64,000 nt of DNA from assembly GCA_027214385.1 (NCBI GenBank), contig JAPVXR010000006.1, positions 1 to 64,000 on the forward strand. The letters are read 5' to 3'. This document shows positions 26,486 through 35,743 of the stretch, one piece after another. Every line of letters begins with the position of its first letter. The first letter of the stretch is position 1. Under the pieces are notes generated by a model, which was given only the letters and a program-made list of their open reading frames with translations, did no database searches and had not been told where the DNA came from. The position numbers and the translations under genes are program-made. The stretch comes from Cryomorphaceae bacterium 1068 (lineage in GTDB: Bacteria > Bacteroidota > Bacteroidia > Flavobacteriales_D > Cryomorphaceae).

Positions 26486-27715
26486 TTGATTTTTGATTTT
26501 CCTTTCAGCTTTGGACAGAAAAGTTCCTTGCTGCTTATCTTTTTCTTTTTCGGCTTGGTGTTCTCTCTGCTCACTTTGAGAATAGGAGTACTTCGAGAGA
26601 ACAAAGCAAGCAAGTGGCTAAGCCTTTTACTCTTCCTTTGCACGATGTATATCACGCCCTATATGCTGGGGTATGCGAATTGGTATTCAGGAGGCGTTAC
26701 CCGCGAGATTCTATTCTTTGTCCCTTTCATGCAAGTGTTCCTGATAGGTCCTGTGGTATTCTTTTACATGAAAAGCTTACTGGACAGTGGTTTTCGTCTT
26801 TCACAACGGGAATTTTTGCACTTTTTGCCTGCCGTTCTCTATGGGGTCTACAGTTTAGTCGTTTTCGTTACCGACAAATTAATCCTCGATGAATTCTACT
26901 TCTATGCGGATGGACGGGATAAAGATCTGGCGAATTGGTATCAGGCATCGGGCTTATTCTCGATGGCGATCTACTTAATTCTCAGCTTAAAATACTACAC
27001 AGATTACAAGAAACGGATATTCAATGAGGTAAGTTATGCCGACACCATCTTGTTTCAGTGGATCCGAAATTTTACGATCGCGTTTTTAGGTATTCTCATT
27101 TTGAGAGTGCTGTTTTTTATTATCAACCCCGATTGGGGAGAATTTGGCAGTCAATTTTGGTACTACCTCTCCTTCTCATTCATCTTTTCATATGTTGCGA
27201 TTGCGGGGTACACCAATGTAGTGAAGTACACAACACTTTCCGAGATTGGTCAGTCAGGATTTAATAAATATCAAAAGGTTGAACAGAAAGAAGTCGAGCA
27301 GGATGATAAATCTCAACCTGACTCCTCCTTGCTAAAAGAGACCAAGCCGAATCAGCTAGACGAAGCCCGAATTGTTGAATGGAAAACAAAACTTCAACAT
27401 TTGATGGGTGAAAATCGGCTCTATGAAAACCCGAGACTAACCCTCACCGATGTCGCTCAAGAATTAGGTACGACTTCAAAACTAATTTCCACTGTAGTGA
27501 ATCAAGGCTTCCGAATGAACTTCAATGACTACGTAAATCAATTTAGAGTAGAAGCGGTGCAGCAACGACTCAAGGCAGGTGAACATATTTCAAAAACATT
27601 GCTCGGTGTGGCATTGGAATGTGGCTTCAACAGTAAGGCGACTTTCAATAGAGCGTTTAAAAAGAATACCTCCATTTCGCCTAAAGATTTCCTTGAATCT
27701 TTAACAAATGAGTAG
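26486..27715 (+). CDS. 7TM-AraC family transcriptional regulator (probable TTG start)
   Basis: The 409-residue protein has about seven N-terminal membrane helices (first SLLLIFFFFGLVFSLLTLRI, last SFSFIFSYVAIAGY near 230), a linker, and a C-terminal AraC-type DNA-binding domain (about 310-405). That domain has two helix-turn-helices: LTLTDVAQELGTTSKLISTVVN and GVALECGFNSKATFNRAFK. The frame opens at 26462 after a stop and has no ATG before the first helix, so the TTG at 26486 is the most reasonable start. This is a membrane-anchored sensor-regulator. Its target may be the adjacent serine hydrolase, but that is a guess from position. Confidence 0.88.
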   Translation: MIFDFPFSFGQKSSLLLIFFFFGLVFSLLTLRIGVLRENKASKWLSLLLFLCTMYITPYMLGYANWYSGGVTREILFFVPFMQVFLIGPVVFFYMKSLLDSGFRLSQREFLHFLPAVLYGVYSLVVFVTDKLILDEFYFYADGRDKDLANWYQASGLFSMAIYLILSLKYYTDYKKRIFNEVSYADTILFQWIRNFTIAFLGILILRVLFFIINPDWGEFGSQFWYYLSFSFIFSYVAIAGYTNVVKYTTLSEIGQSGFNKYQKVEQKEVEQDDKSQPDSSLLKETKPNQLDEARIVEWKTKLQHLMGENRLYENPRLTLTDVAQELGTTSKLISTVVNQGFRMNFNDYVNQFRVEAVQQRLKAGEHISKTLLGVALECGFNSKATFNRAFKKNTSISPKDFLESLTNE

Positions 27716-27787
27716 GTCTCAAATCAAGATTTGCAGCGATAGCAGCCTTTACCAAGTGCACCTTTGACAAAACAAATCGCCCTAGAT

Positions 27788-29884
27788 ATGAAAAAATTGA
27801 TTCTGCTACCCGCCTTGCTTTTTGCAATCGCTACCTTTTGTCAAAGCCGGAAAATTCAGCTCGATTCATTGGTCAATTCGAAGATTGGTACAGAAGATCC
27901 TTCTGTTATGGTCGGAGTCGTCAAAGATGGAGAGATCATCTATACAAGCATTCGAGGCATGGCTAGTCTCCAGCACATGGTTCCTGCCAATGAAAATACC
28001 CGATCAAATATCGCTTCTACCGCCAAGCAGTTTACCGCTTTAATGGTTTTGGATCTTTCTATGAAGGGAAAGCTTAGCTTGGAAGATGACATCCGCGAGT
28101 TTATTCCAGATCTGTATCCTGAAGTCAAAGAGGAGATCAAAATCCGTCATTTACTCAATCACACGAGTGGTGTAAGAGATTACTGCGATCTGATGGGCAT
28201 TCAACAAGATCCATGGTGGAGACGAGAAGGTCTTGATAACGACGAAGTGATAGAGTTTTTAACGCAACAAGAAACCGTCGCTTTTGAACCAGGGTCAGAA
28301 TATGAATACAGTAATTCAGGCTATATACTTCTAGCCAAAGTTATAGAGGTCATTACGGAAGAGGAGTTTCACGAGTATTCAAGGCGCTACTTTGAAGAAA
28401 TGGGAATGAATCAAACTAGATTTTTGGAAGACTACATGCGAATTGTTCCTAATCAAGCCCTGCCTTACTCCGATTGGGGAGATGGGGAATGGAAGCAATT
28501 CCCAATGATGACAAGCACCTATGGCGAAGGGTTTCTATTTACTACTCTCAATGATCAACTCTCTTTTGAAATACTGATTCAGCAAGCGACAGAATCTGGA
28601 AACGAACTATTGATAAAAAGTCAGGAGCCTATTCCAAATAGTGAAATTGAACAATATGGATTTGGGTTGGAACTATCGGATAAACTGGGATATATATCAG
28701 TCCATCACGCAGGTGGAACAGGATCTTACGGTTCGCAAATGGTTAGATATCCTGAAGAGAAGCTTTCCATATTTGTGATGAGCAGCAATAGTAAAGTATG
28801 GACAGGAGGGCTGGCTGACGAAATAGCCAGTGTATTCTTAGAAGAAATAGTGACCCCGATTGAATACGCCTCTCGTCTTGACTCAGTTCCCACGAAAAAA
28901 CTCTCCAAGGACTTCAAAGGACAATATCTCGCATCTGATGGTCGATTGATTCGCATCGAAGAAGAGGAAGGTAATGTCGTTTGGAAATACGCCAACCAAT
29001 ATTCTATTCCGATTATTAAGGAGGAAGAAAATCTCTACCATGCCAGTTATGACGAGAACCTAAAAATCGGATTTTTTGAAACAGAAGTGGTGCTTTTCGA
29101 TCCTGACGGAGAGACGACCATTTTTAAAAAGCATAAAATTGAAGAGCCTACACTAGCAGACTACGAGAGTTTTGTAGGCAAGTACTACAGCGATGAGTTG
29201 GACATGAACTTTAGCCTATCCTTGGTAGAAAACGACTTAATGATCGACTTAGACGGGTGGAGCAAGAAGAGAAAAGTAGAGGTTCTAAACCAAGATGACT
29301 TTTTGGTACGCAACTATATTCTCAAAGTGGAAAGAGATGAATTCGACCGTGTAGTTGCCATTTCAGTTAGCCTGAGTCGCGCCAAGAATAATAGGTTCGC
29401 CAAGAAATCCAATTTGCAGTTTCAACCCAAAATTGAAATCGCAGGTGGCACGATCAGCGTCACGACTATTGGTTCTGTAGATGGATCAGCCTCAGATATT
29501 TTGCTTACCAAAAACTACGAGAACGGGAATGAGATTTGGTCTCAGCAATTTGGCGGAAGCAGCTACGACAAGGCTAGCTCAATCATCGATACGGAAGATG
29601 GTTATTTGATCGTTGGCTCGACAAGTTCATACGGCAAGGGCAATTATGATATGTTCGTCATAAAGACCAATAAAAAAGGAAAGAAGGTGTGGCAAAACAC
29701 CTTTGGTGAAAAAATGAATGAATATGGTTATACGGCAGAAATTACACCGACCGGTTATTTGATCAAAGGAACCACACAACATTGCACTGATGGCGATGTC
29801 TTTGATTGCACTACCAATATTTGGATGGTTTCTATCGATGAAGATGGCAACCAATTATCGAGCAAAGTTCTGGAAGAGATGTAA
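27788..29884 (+). CDS. Secreted serine hydrolase (beta-lactamase fold) with C-terminal repeats
   Basis: The 698-residue protein has a signal peptide (1-19). The class C beta-lactamase/DD-peptidase-like domain (about 25-365) carries S77-x-x-K80 (STAK), Y174-S-N and HHAGGTGSYG near 315. A central beta region follows (about 370-560). The end (about 565-698) is a beta-repeat stretch (ASDILLTKNYENGNEIWSQQ..., 'GYLIVGSTSSYG', 'DMFVIKTNKKGKKVW') like the WD/PQQ-type repeats of secreted proteins. It is a catalytic esterase or peptidase with a probable propeller partner. It lies 72 bases after the AraC regulator. Confidence 0.88.
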   Translation: MKKLILLPALLFAIATFCQSRKIQLDSLVNSKIGTEDPSVMVGVVKDGEIIYTSIRGMASLQHMVPANENTRSNIASTAKQFTALMVLDLSMKGKLSLEDDIREFIPDLYPEVKEEIKIRHLLNHTSGVRDYCDLMGIQQDPWWRREGLDNDEVIEFLTQQETVAFEPGSEYEYSNSGYILLAKVIEVITEEEFHEYSRRYFEEMGMNQTRFLEDYMRIVPNQALPYSDWGDGEWKQFPMMTSTYGEGFLFTTLNDQLSFEILIQQATESGNELLIKSQEPIPNSEIEQYGFGLELSDKLGYISVHHAGGTGSYGSQMVRYPEEKLSIFVMSSNSKVWTGGLADEIASVFLEEIVTPIEYASRLDSVPTKKLSKDFKGQYLASDGRLIRIEEEEGNVVWKYANQYSIPIIKEEENLYHASYDENLKIGFFETEVVLFDPDGETTIFKKHKIEEPTLADYESFVGKYYSDELDMNFSLSLVENDLMIDLDGWSKKRKVEVLNQDDFLVRNYILKVERDEFDRVVAISVSLSRAKNNRFAKKSNLQFQPKIEIAGGTISVTTIGSVDGSASDILLTKNYENGNEIWSQQFGGSSYDKASSIIDTEDGYLIVGSTSSYGKGNYDMFVIKTNKKGKKVWQNTFGEKMNEYGYTAEITPTGYLIKGTTQHCTDGDVFDCTTNIWMVSIDEDGNQLSSKVLEEM

Positions 29885-30013
29885 TCGCCAAAGAGTCGAT
29901 CGAAAATATCTCAACCCGTTTCAGAATTCCAACTCCCTACTGCTGATAGTTCAATAACCAATGGAACTTCTGACGAAATGCCTTTATTTGTTCTTAGAGC
30001 AGATGATAAAATT

Positions 30014-31279
30014 TTAGGAGCCGCTGTTCTCAGAAAATAAAGCACTTTTTCTCAACAGCTCTATATCTTCAGGGCTGGCCATAGACTGCTCAGCTCGGCT
30101 AAAAGCTCCTTTTGAATGCTTGAGAGATGCCTCTCGAATGATTCTATTTTTCATGAGGTGCAGCGAATGAAATGCCTTTTGCATCTTCAACATGACTTCA
30201 ATATTACCCGCACCGTCACGGGCAACTGCTCTGAAGGAGTCTTCAAACAGATCCTCCAAATTGAGCTTCGGAACCTCAATACGATCATATTTAACCCTTT
30301 CGTCAGATTCAGGTGAGTATTGATCCCACAAATAAAATAGTCGTTCATTGGTACCGATGATTTGAATTGCCGTTCCCGGATCGTTTATACCCGTTGAAAG
30401 GGCGCGGCTCGCAATTTCTGATAGTGCGATCAGACCGAATCGCGGGTCGGAATCGAAATCACGAGTTTTACCTATTGAGAAGCCCTTATTGATAGCTTGA
30501 TTTACTTCTTTTCTCTCTAATGGTCCGTCAATATTGATAAATGCAATTGGTGTTCCGGGGTTGACAAATCTCCCCGGCATAGAATTAATACGGATCGTCA
30601 ATTCCCTCTTTTCCGCGAAAGCTTGAAGTTTTTGAAAATTAATACTCTGGATATAGCCCGTTACGTTGCTAAACACCGCAGTGCTTGGAGGCTGATTGTT
30701 ATCATATGGCTTAGCCTTGAGGTAAGGATATTTGAGTCGTTCAATGATAGCTATGCTGGTAGCTTCCTCTATTTTATGGATGGTATGCTCAAGACGGCCT
30801 AATCTTGAAATACGATCTACCCAACGCAAAAACACCAAGATGATTAAGGCAAAAAATACCAATGCAAAAAGAAACAAAATAAATCTCCCGGATTTTCCAA
30901 AGTAACCGTTGTTGATAGCAACCGATGCAACTATTCCAAATATAAACGCACTTATAAATACAGAAAGCGCATTTTGGGAGACATCGTCGGCAATTACTAG
31001 TTTGAAAGATCGAGGTGTTGCTGCGTTTTGTGCTGCAGAAAATGCGGAAAGCATTGATGTAACTGCAAAAATGGATATAACCAACATGCTGGATGCAATA
31101 GTATCCAGGAGCCATTTTACTGATTCCATTTTAATTTCGGGAACAAGATCATCTAAAAAAGTTCCATCAGCCTCTGAAGCTATCAAGGCTAGTACAATAG
31201 CAGCTGCACAAAACAAGGCAGGTCTAAACCAAAGCCGTTGTTTCAGCTTGGACCAGAAAAGGGTAAGTTTATTCTTCAT
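30014..31279 (-). CDS. DUF2254 family membrane protein
   Basis: The 421-residue protein has four N-terminal membrane helices within about 1-155 (ALFCAAAIVLALIA, SSMLVISIFAVTSMLSAFSAA, ALSVFISAFIFGIVASVAI, FILFLFALVFFALIILVFL). A large cytosolic domain follows (about 160-421), with GYIQSINFQKL and DPRFGLIALSEIASRALSTGINDPGTA, the latter a hallmark of DUF2254. The function is unknown. It is transcribed alone. Confidence 0.88.
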   Translation of the reverse strand: MKNKLTLFWSKLKQRLWFRPALFCAAAIVLALIASEADGTFLDDLVPEIKMESVKWLLDTIASSMLVISIFAVTSMLSAFSAAQNAATPRSFKLVIADDVSQNALSVFISAFIFGIVASVAINNGYFGKSGRFILFLFALVFFALIILVFLRWVDRISRLGRLEHTIHKIEEATSIAIIERLKYPYLKAKPYDNNQPPSTAVFSNVTGYIQSINFQKLQAFAEKRELTIRINSMPGRFVNPGTPIAFINIDGPLERKEVNQAINKGFSIGKTRDFDSDPRFGLIALSEIASRALSTGINDPGTAIQIIGTNERLFYLWDQYSPESDERVKYDRIEVPKLNLEDLFEDSFRAVARDGAGNIEVMLKMQKAFHSLHLMKNRIIREASLKHSKGAFSRAEQSMASPEDIELLRKSALFSENSGS

Positions 31280-31489
31280 TAATGTGAAACTTGAACCGTG
31301 TTGAAAGGATAAGCATAATAACTTAAAGACCTAGGCAAATATGCCAAAAGGTTCGTACCAAGAATAATTCTCCTCCAATTAAACCATTTCTTTGTCCTTG
31401 AGTCCAAGGGACTATTACACTTCGAATACTCACTAAATCTATCATTCGCTCATCGATTTTCGATGCGAGAAAGCACAAGTACGTCCAGC

Positions 31490-33760
31490 ATGAAAAAACT
31501 CTTTTCACTTTTTGCCCTTTTGGCGCTCTCATTGATCAGCACCGCTCAATCTTTTTACGATATCAACACCATCCAAACCATCGAGCTCACTTTTGAGGAA
31601 TCGAATTGGGATGCGCTGCTAGACGCTGAAAAAGCAGGAGACGGCGATTACATCATGGCGCAAAGCGTTTTGATCAACGGACTGGAATACGACAGCGTAG
31701 GTGTGAAGTACAAGGGAAACAGCACTTACAATGCCAACCAAGTCAAGAATCCGTTTCATATCGAACTCGATACTTACAAGGATCACGAGCACGACGGATA
31801 CACGGATATCAAGTTGAGCAATGTGGCCAAGGATCCCTCATTTTTACGAGAGGTCCTCTCCTACCAAATCCTACGAGATTACATGGACGCTCCGCTTTCC
31901 AATTATGCCAATGTATATGTAAACGGAGATTTGATCGGGCTTTACAGCAATTCAGAATCGGTGTCAAAGAAGTTTGTGAATAGCCGTTTTGGCTCAAATG
32001 ACAATACATTTATCAAATGTAATCCCGTGGATGGCGCGGGTCCTGGTAGCAATGAATTGCCCGATCTGGTTTATCTGGGTCAAGACAGCGGAGACTACGA
32101 TGAAGCCTACGAGCTCAAGTCTGACTTTGGTTGGGAAGACTTAATCAACCTGTGTGACACGTTAGAAAACCACATCGGAGATATTGAGGAGATCCTAGAC
32201 GTAGACCGGGCACTCTGGATGTTGGCCTTCGACAATATTTTGGTCAACTTGGACAGTTACATCGGCGGATTCAAACAGAACTACTACCTCTACCGTGACG
32301 ACAACGATCGATTCGTTCCCGTGGTTTGGGATCTCAATGAGTCATTCGGAACCTTCTCCATGACGGGATCTGGAAATCTCAATAACACCACCTCGAAACA
32401 GCAGATGAGCCATCTTCTTCACGAAAACGACGAGGATTTCCCATTGATAAGTCAATTGCTGAGCAATCCTTCTTACAAGAAAATGTACCTCGCTCATTGC
32501 AAGACCATCTTGGAAGATCACTTCGCCAATGACGATCAATATGTCGCAGCGGCAGAGGCACTGCAAGATATTATCGCAGCCGATGTACAGGCCGACGACA
32601 ACAAGTTTTACACCTACAACAACTTCATTTCCAACCTCAATTCGGATATCGGAGGAGGAGGCCCTGGCCCAGGCGGAATGAGCGTCCCGGGCATTACCAA
32701 TTTGATGGACGGGCGATACAGCTACTTGATGAATCAAGATGATTTTGAAGCTACTCAGCCGACCATAGACGATATTCAAATATCCATTGAGACACCGACT
32801 GTTGGAGAGCCTATTACAGTTACAGCTACAATTCTCAACGAGAACACGGCCTTTCTCGGGTACCGATCGGAGCCCAATACTCCCTTTCAGAAGGTAGAAT
32901 TGCTTGACGACGGCATGCACAATGACGGATCGGCAAATGACGGCGTCTTTGGCGCAGAAATGCCGATTGAGAGCAATTTAGTGGAATACTACCTCTATGC
33001 CGAAAACGATGATATCGGAGCCTTCTCTCCCACCAATGCCGAGCACGAATTCTATTCAGTGTCTGCCACTAATGTGGTGATTGGTGATATCGTCATCAAC
33101 GAGTTTATGGCTTCCAATGATGCCACTGCCATTGACCAAGACGGAGAATACGATGATTGGATTGAGCTCTACAACCGTGGCGATGAAACGGTAGAATTAG
33201 ATGGCTACCACTTGAGTGATGACGAATCTGAACTAGGAATATTTACTTTTCCGGAAGGAGCCATTTTACAAGCCGATGACTACCTCGTGGTTTGGGCCGA
33301 TAAGGATCTTGACCAAACAGGATTTCATGCCGACTTCAAACTATCGGCTAGCGGCGAGTCTATTTACCTTTCAGATTCTGAGTTCACTCTACTCGATGCC
33401 ATCACTTTCAATGAACAAACTACGGATATCTCCTTTGGGCGTTCGCCAAACGGGACTGGAACTTTCCAATTTATGGAGCCGACCTTTGCTGCGGAAAACG
33501 ATGTGCCATTGGGTATTGAGGAAGCGGTAAATCAAGACGGTACGATGAAGCTCTACCCCAATCCGACGCAAGAAAACTTCACGATTGAACTCTCAGGATT
33601 TGAAACCACCACGCAGGAAATCCTCGTTTACGACCTCCAAGGAAAAACCGTTTTCCAAGGATCGGTGCGAGATACCATTATCATAGACGCGAGCGACTGG
33701 ACTGCTGGATTTTACGTGGTAACGGCTGGTAGCTTGAGAACGAAGTTGGTGGTTTACTAG
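31490..33760 (+). CDS. T9SS-secreted CotH-kinase-family protein with lamin-tail domain
   Basis: The 756-residue protein has a signal peptide (1-18). A CotH-like kinase domain (about 25-400) contains VKYKGNSTYNANQ and the catalytic-region pattern VVWDLNESFG. A linker or Ig-like region follows (about 425-530), then a lamin-tail domain (about 535-655, IVINEFMASNDATAIDQDGE... and 'DDWIELYNRGDETV'). The C-terminal type A sorting domain is at about 685-756 (MKLYPNPTQENFTIEL). It is exported by the type IX system. CotH proteins in spore formers phosphorylate coat proteins; activity and substrate here are unknown. The in-frame start at 31463 is rejected because it precedes the signal peptide. Confidence 0.92.
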   Translation: MKKLFSLFALLALSLISTAQSFYDINTIQTIELTFEESNWDALLDAEKAGDGDYIMAQSVLINGLEYDSVGVKYKGNSTYNANQVKNPFHIELDTYKDHEHDGYTDIKLSNVAKDPSFLREVLSYQILRDYMDAPLSNYANVYVNGDLIGLYSNSESVSKKFVNSRFGSNDNTFIKCNPVDGAGPGSNELPDLVYLGQDSGDYDEAYELKSDFGWEDLINLCDTLENHIGDIEEILDVDRALWMLAFDNILVNLDSYIGGFKQNYYLYRDDNDRFVPVVWDLNESFGTFSMTGSGNLNNTTSKQQMSHLLHENDEDFPLISQLLSNPSYKKMYLAHCKTILEDHFANDDQYVAAAEALQDIIAADVQADDNKFYTYNNFISNLNSDIGGGGPGPGGMSVPGITNLMDGRYSYLMNQDDFEATQPTIDDIQISIETPTVGEPITVTATILNENTAFLGYRSEPNTPFQKVELLDDGMHNDGSANDGVFGAEMPIESNLVEYYLYAENDDIGAFSPTNAEHEFYSVSATNVVIGDIVINEFMASNDATAIDQDGEYDDWIELYNRGDETVELDGYHLSDDESELGIFTFPEGAILQADDYLVVWADKDLDQTGFHADFKLSASGESIYLSDSEFTLLDAITFNEQTTDISFGRSPNGTGTFQFMEPTFAAENDVPLGIEEAVNQDGTMKLYPNPTQENFTIELSGFETTTQEILVYDLQGKTVFQGSVRDTIIIDASDWTAGFYVVTAGSLRTKLVVY

Positions 33761-33865
33761 CCGTCAACTTGCCGACCTCTTGATCATAATTTGCATAACT
33801 AAACGATAGCGCTTTGTCGAGTTCAGGTGCTCTGCAACCCTTTCTGAAGTGATCTCAAAAGAGAC

Positions 33866-34366
33866 TTACACATTGAACTCAATTTTGATCTTCTCTGAAG
33901 TCAATTTTTTAATAAGCCATCCATAGAGAACGCTAAAACCAAGTGCCACAAGAATTGAGAAGAGACCAACTGTAAAAACAAATCCATCTAATTCCTGATC
34001 GGTCCCGTCAAAATCACTAAAATACTCCCCTGCAGGATTCATCGTATAGATAAGCGTACCGACATTATAGGCAATTCCAATACCGAACAAAATCACGTAA
34101 GAGACTCTTGCCCAATTTCTTCTCCTCAAAAGTCCGATGGCGCTGATAAATGCGTAGATGATTATCAACGGATATGCGAATACCCAGAGGATTTGTATGC
34201 TATCCCACAAGCTAACCGATGAATCAAATAATGAGTCCAACACTTCCAAAATGAAGCTGAAAAAAAACAATTGAAAAATGGACATCACCGTTGAAAGTGC
34301 CGATAGTACGATGAGTATCCACGCTAAAACCGTTATAAAAGTTGACTCCTTATGTACTTGCTCCAT
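33866..34366 (-). CDS. Hypothetical four-helix membrane protein
   Basis: The 166-residue protein has about four hydrophobic segments (FITVLAWILIVLSALSTVMS, ILWVFAYPLIIIYAFISAIGLL, VSYVILFGIGIAYNVGTLIY, FVFTVGLFSILVALGFSVLY), with short polar loops between. The C-terminus (KLTSEKIKIEFNV) is basic and short. I recognise no family. It is convergent with the CotH gene upstream. Confidence 0.72.
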   Translation of the reverse strand: MEQVHKESTFITVLAWILIVLSALSTVMSIFQLFFFSFILEVLDSLFDSSVSLWDSIQILWVFAYPLIIIYAFISAIGLLRRRNWARVSYVILFGIGIAYNVGTLIYTMNPAGEYFSDFDGTDQELDGFVFTVGLFSILVALGFSVLYGWLIKKLTSEKIKIEFNV

Positions 34367-34731
34367 TTTCTTTTCTATAGACCTATTAAACTGCTATCTG
34401 ACTTACAACAAGCCAAAAGTAGACGAATCAGATTTGCCGACAAGTATTCACCAATTTTAAACTGATCCCAATAATAGAGTAGCCCTGACGGGTGGATAGT
34501 TATCAGTCTATTTATAAGGCACTCTCGTTCTTTGGATCAATACTTGTAAATCTGGATCTCGGTATTCGCCTATACGCATATGTACTGTTTTGACGAGCTC
34601 AGAGAGATTGACACCTCATTCATTTGCTTGGTCATTAAGGAAAACCCCATAGGCTATGTGTGCATATGGGGTTGACCTTTAAAATTAATCAAAGGTGTAT
34701 CCCTTATTCTGAGGCGGCCTGGAAATTGTAA
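34367..34731. other. Intergenic stretch without a gene
   Basis: I see no gene in these 365 bases. The right part holds the terminator candidate of the NTF2-like lipoprotein gene (34641-34673). The left part should carry the promoter of the membrane protein gene, but no clear TAnnTTTG stands out. No repeats are evident. Confidence 0.5.
34641..34673 (-). terminator. Probable terminator of the NTF2-like lipoprotein gene
   Basis: AACCCCATA (34643-34651) pairs perfectly with TATGGGGTT (34665-34673) around a 13-base loop. On the minus strand the stem is followed by a short T-run (TTTTCC). It lies about 60 bases downstream of the stop codon of the NTF2-like lipoprotein gene. The T-run is short, so efficiency is uncertain. 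Confidence 0.6.
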
Positions 34732-35628
34732 TTAGAACCCAAACATCCCGTTTTGATTCGCTAATCCTTCGGTAGGAATCTCTTGAATCACATCCCAGTG
34801 CTCGACGGCTTTGCCATTTTCGAATCGGAGTAAATCGTAGAAAACATGACTCTTTCCGCTCCACTGGCCTTCGCTTACGGTTAGCACAAAATCTCCTTCG
34901 CCCAGTACTTTGTGAATCTTCGTGTACTTAAACATGTTGTTTTGTGAAGTGAGGTATTCCACGGCTTCTACAATGCCTGATAGGCCGTCTTTGATACCAG
35001 GATTGTGCTGGTCGTATTGCTCGGCACTGATGTAGTCGGCGATCTTACTGGGGTTCTTTCCCATCAAGATGTCTTCTACCATTGACTTTGCAATCGCTTT
35101 GTTTTCCTCAGTTTTGTCGAGGTCTTTGGGAGTTGTCGGCCCGTCGGTTTGAGATCTGCCGCTCGCAGTTTCTTTAACAAGGGGAGTCATGGCGTCCCAG
35201 TGCTCAGCCACTTTTCCATTTTCATCTACACGTATAATGTCAAACGACACCATTTCATCAGCTCCGAAAGGAGCGGCGTTTCGCCAGATATTGTGCATGA
35301 AAACATAGTTTCCGTCCTGGAACATTCTCACGTTTTCGGCGGTGGTTCCATTTTCCTGAAGCACGGGCAGCATTTTTATAAATGGCTCAAGTCCCGTTGG
35401 GATAAATGGATTGTGCTGGATATAATCGTCATTGGCGTGCTCACGCATGGTCTCTTCATCTCCTTGAAGTACGGCGCCCAAGAAGGTGCCTACCGTTTCT
35501 TTATTAGTCATTGTTTTGGATGTTTTTGTGTTCGTTTCACTAATAGTTGATTGCGCTGTTTGTGAATTTGTGTCTTGGCATGCCCATAAAAGGGCTGTGA
35601 GCGTTAGAAGAGTTATCGTATTTTTCAT
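34732..35628 (-). CDS. Lipoprotein with two SnoaL/NTF2-like domains
   Basis: The 298-residue protein has a lipoprotein signal (LLTLTALLWAC, Cys at 17). Two related alpha+beta barrel domains follow, about 42-150 and 175-285. Each contains a 'YxQHNP' motif (DDYIQHNPF, EQYDQHNPG) and ends with a 'GKxxEHWD' strand, which is typical of SnoaL-like/NTF2-like polyketide-cyclase-type domains. The catalytic role is unknown, and such proteins often bind small molecules. It is divergent from an HxlR regulator gene, with a good promoter at 35660-35689 and a palindrome over it. That arrangement suggests the regulator controls it. Confidence 0.88.
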   Translation of the reverse strand: MKNTITLLTLTALLWACQDTNSQTAQSTISETNTKTSKTMTNKETVGTFLGAVLQGDEETMREHANDDYIQHNPFIPTGLEPFIKMLPVLQENGTTAENVRMFQDGNYVFMHNIWRNAAPFGADEMVSFDIIRVDENGKVAEHWDAMTPLVKETASGRSQTDGPTTPKDLDKTEENKAIAKSMVEDILMGKNPSKIADYISAEQYDQHNPGIKDGLSGIVEAVEYLTSQNNMFKYTKIHKVLGEGDFVLTVSEGQWSGKSHVFYDLLRFENGKAVEHWDVIQEIPTEGLANQNGMFGF

Positions 35629-35645
35629 TTTCTATAGTTTATTGC

Positions 35646-35662
35646 TTGCTTTATGAAAGCAA
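35646..35662. promoter_or_regulatory. 17-bp palindrome, candidate HxlR operator
   Basis: TTGCTTT-ATG-AAAGCAA is a perfect 7-3-7 inverted repeat. It overlaps the end of the -7 element and the expected transcription start of the NTF2-like lipoprotein gene. It lies in the 115-base divergent region between that gene and the HxlR gene. HxlR proteins bind as dimers to imperfect palindromes, so this is the natural operator candidate. Binding there would block RNA polymerase at the lipoprotein promoter. Confidence 0.55.
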
Positions 35663-35689
35663 AATTACACAATAGCTTTTTAAATGCAA
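35660..35689 (-). promoter_or_regulatory. Promoter of the NTF2-like lipoprotein gene
   Basis: On the minus strand, TTG (35689-35687) is followed 19 bases later by TAATTTTG (35667-35660). This is an exact match to the Bacteroidota TTG-N19-TAnnTTTG promoter. The expected start is near 35654, about 26 bases before the ATG. Confidence 0.75.
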
Positions 35690-35696
35690 GTAATAA

Positions 35697-35729
35697 TTGA
35701 AGATTAATTTCATTTTAAAAGTAATTTTC
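35697..35729 (+). promoter_or_regulatory. Promoter of the HxlR regulator gene
   Basis: TTG (35697-35699) is followed after 22 bases by TAATTTTC (35722-35729), one base off the TAnnTTTG consensus. It ends 14 bases before the HxlR ATG. It is divergent to, and not overlapping with, the lipoprotein promoter. Confidence 0.5.
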
Positions 35730-35743
35730 ATGAAATTTGTCCC

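Noticed and set aside
32342-32920. 192-codon minus-strand frame inside the CotH/lamin-tail gene
   Set aside because: Antisense to a strongly supported T9SS protein, with no recognisable domain.
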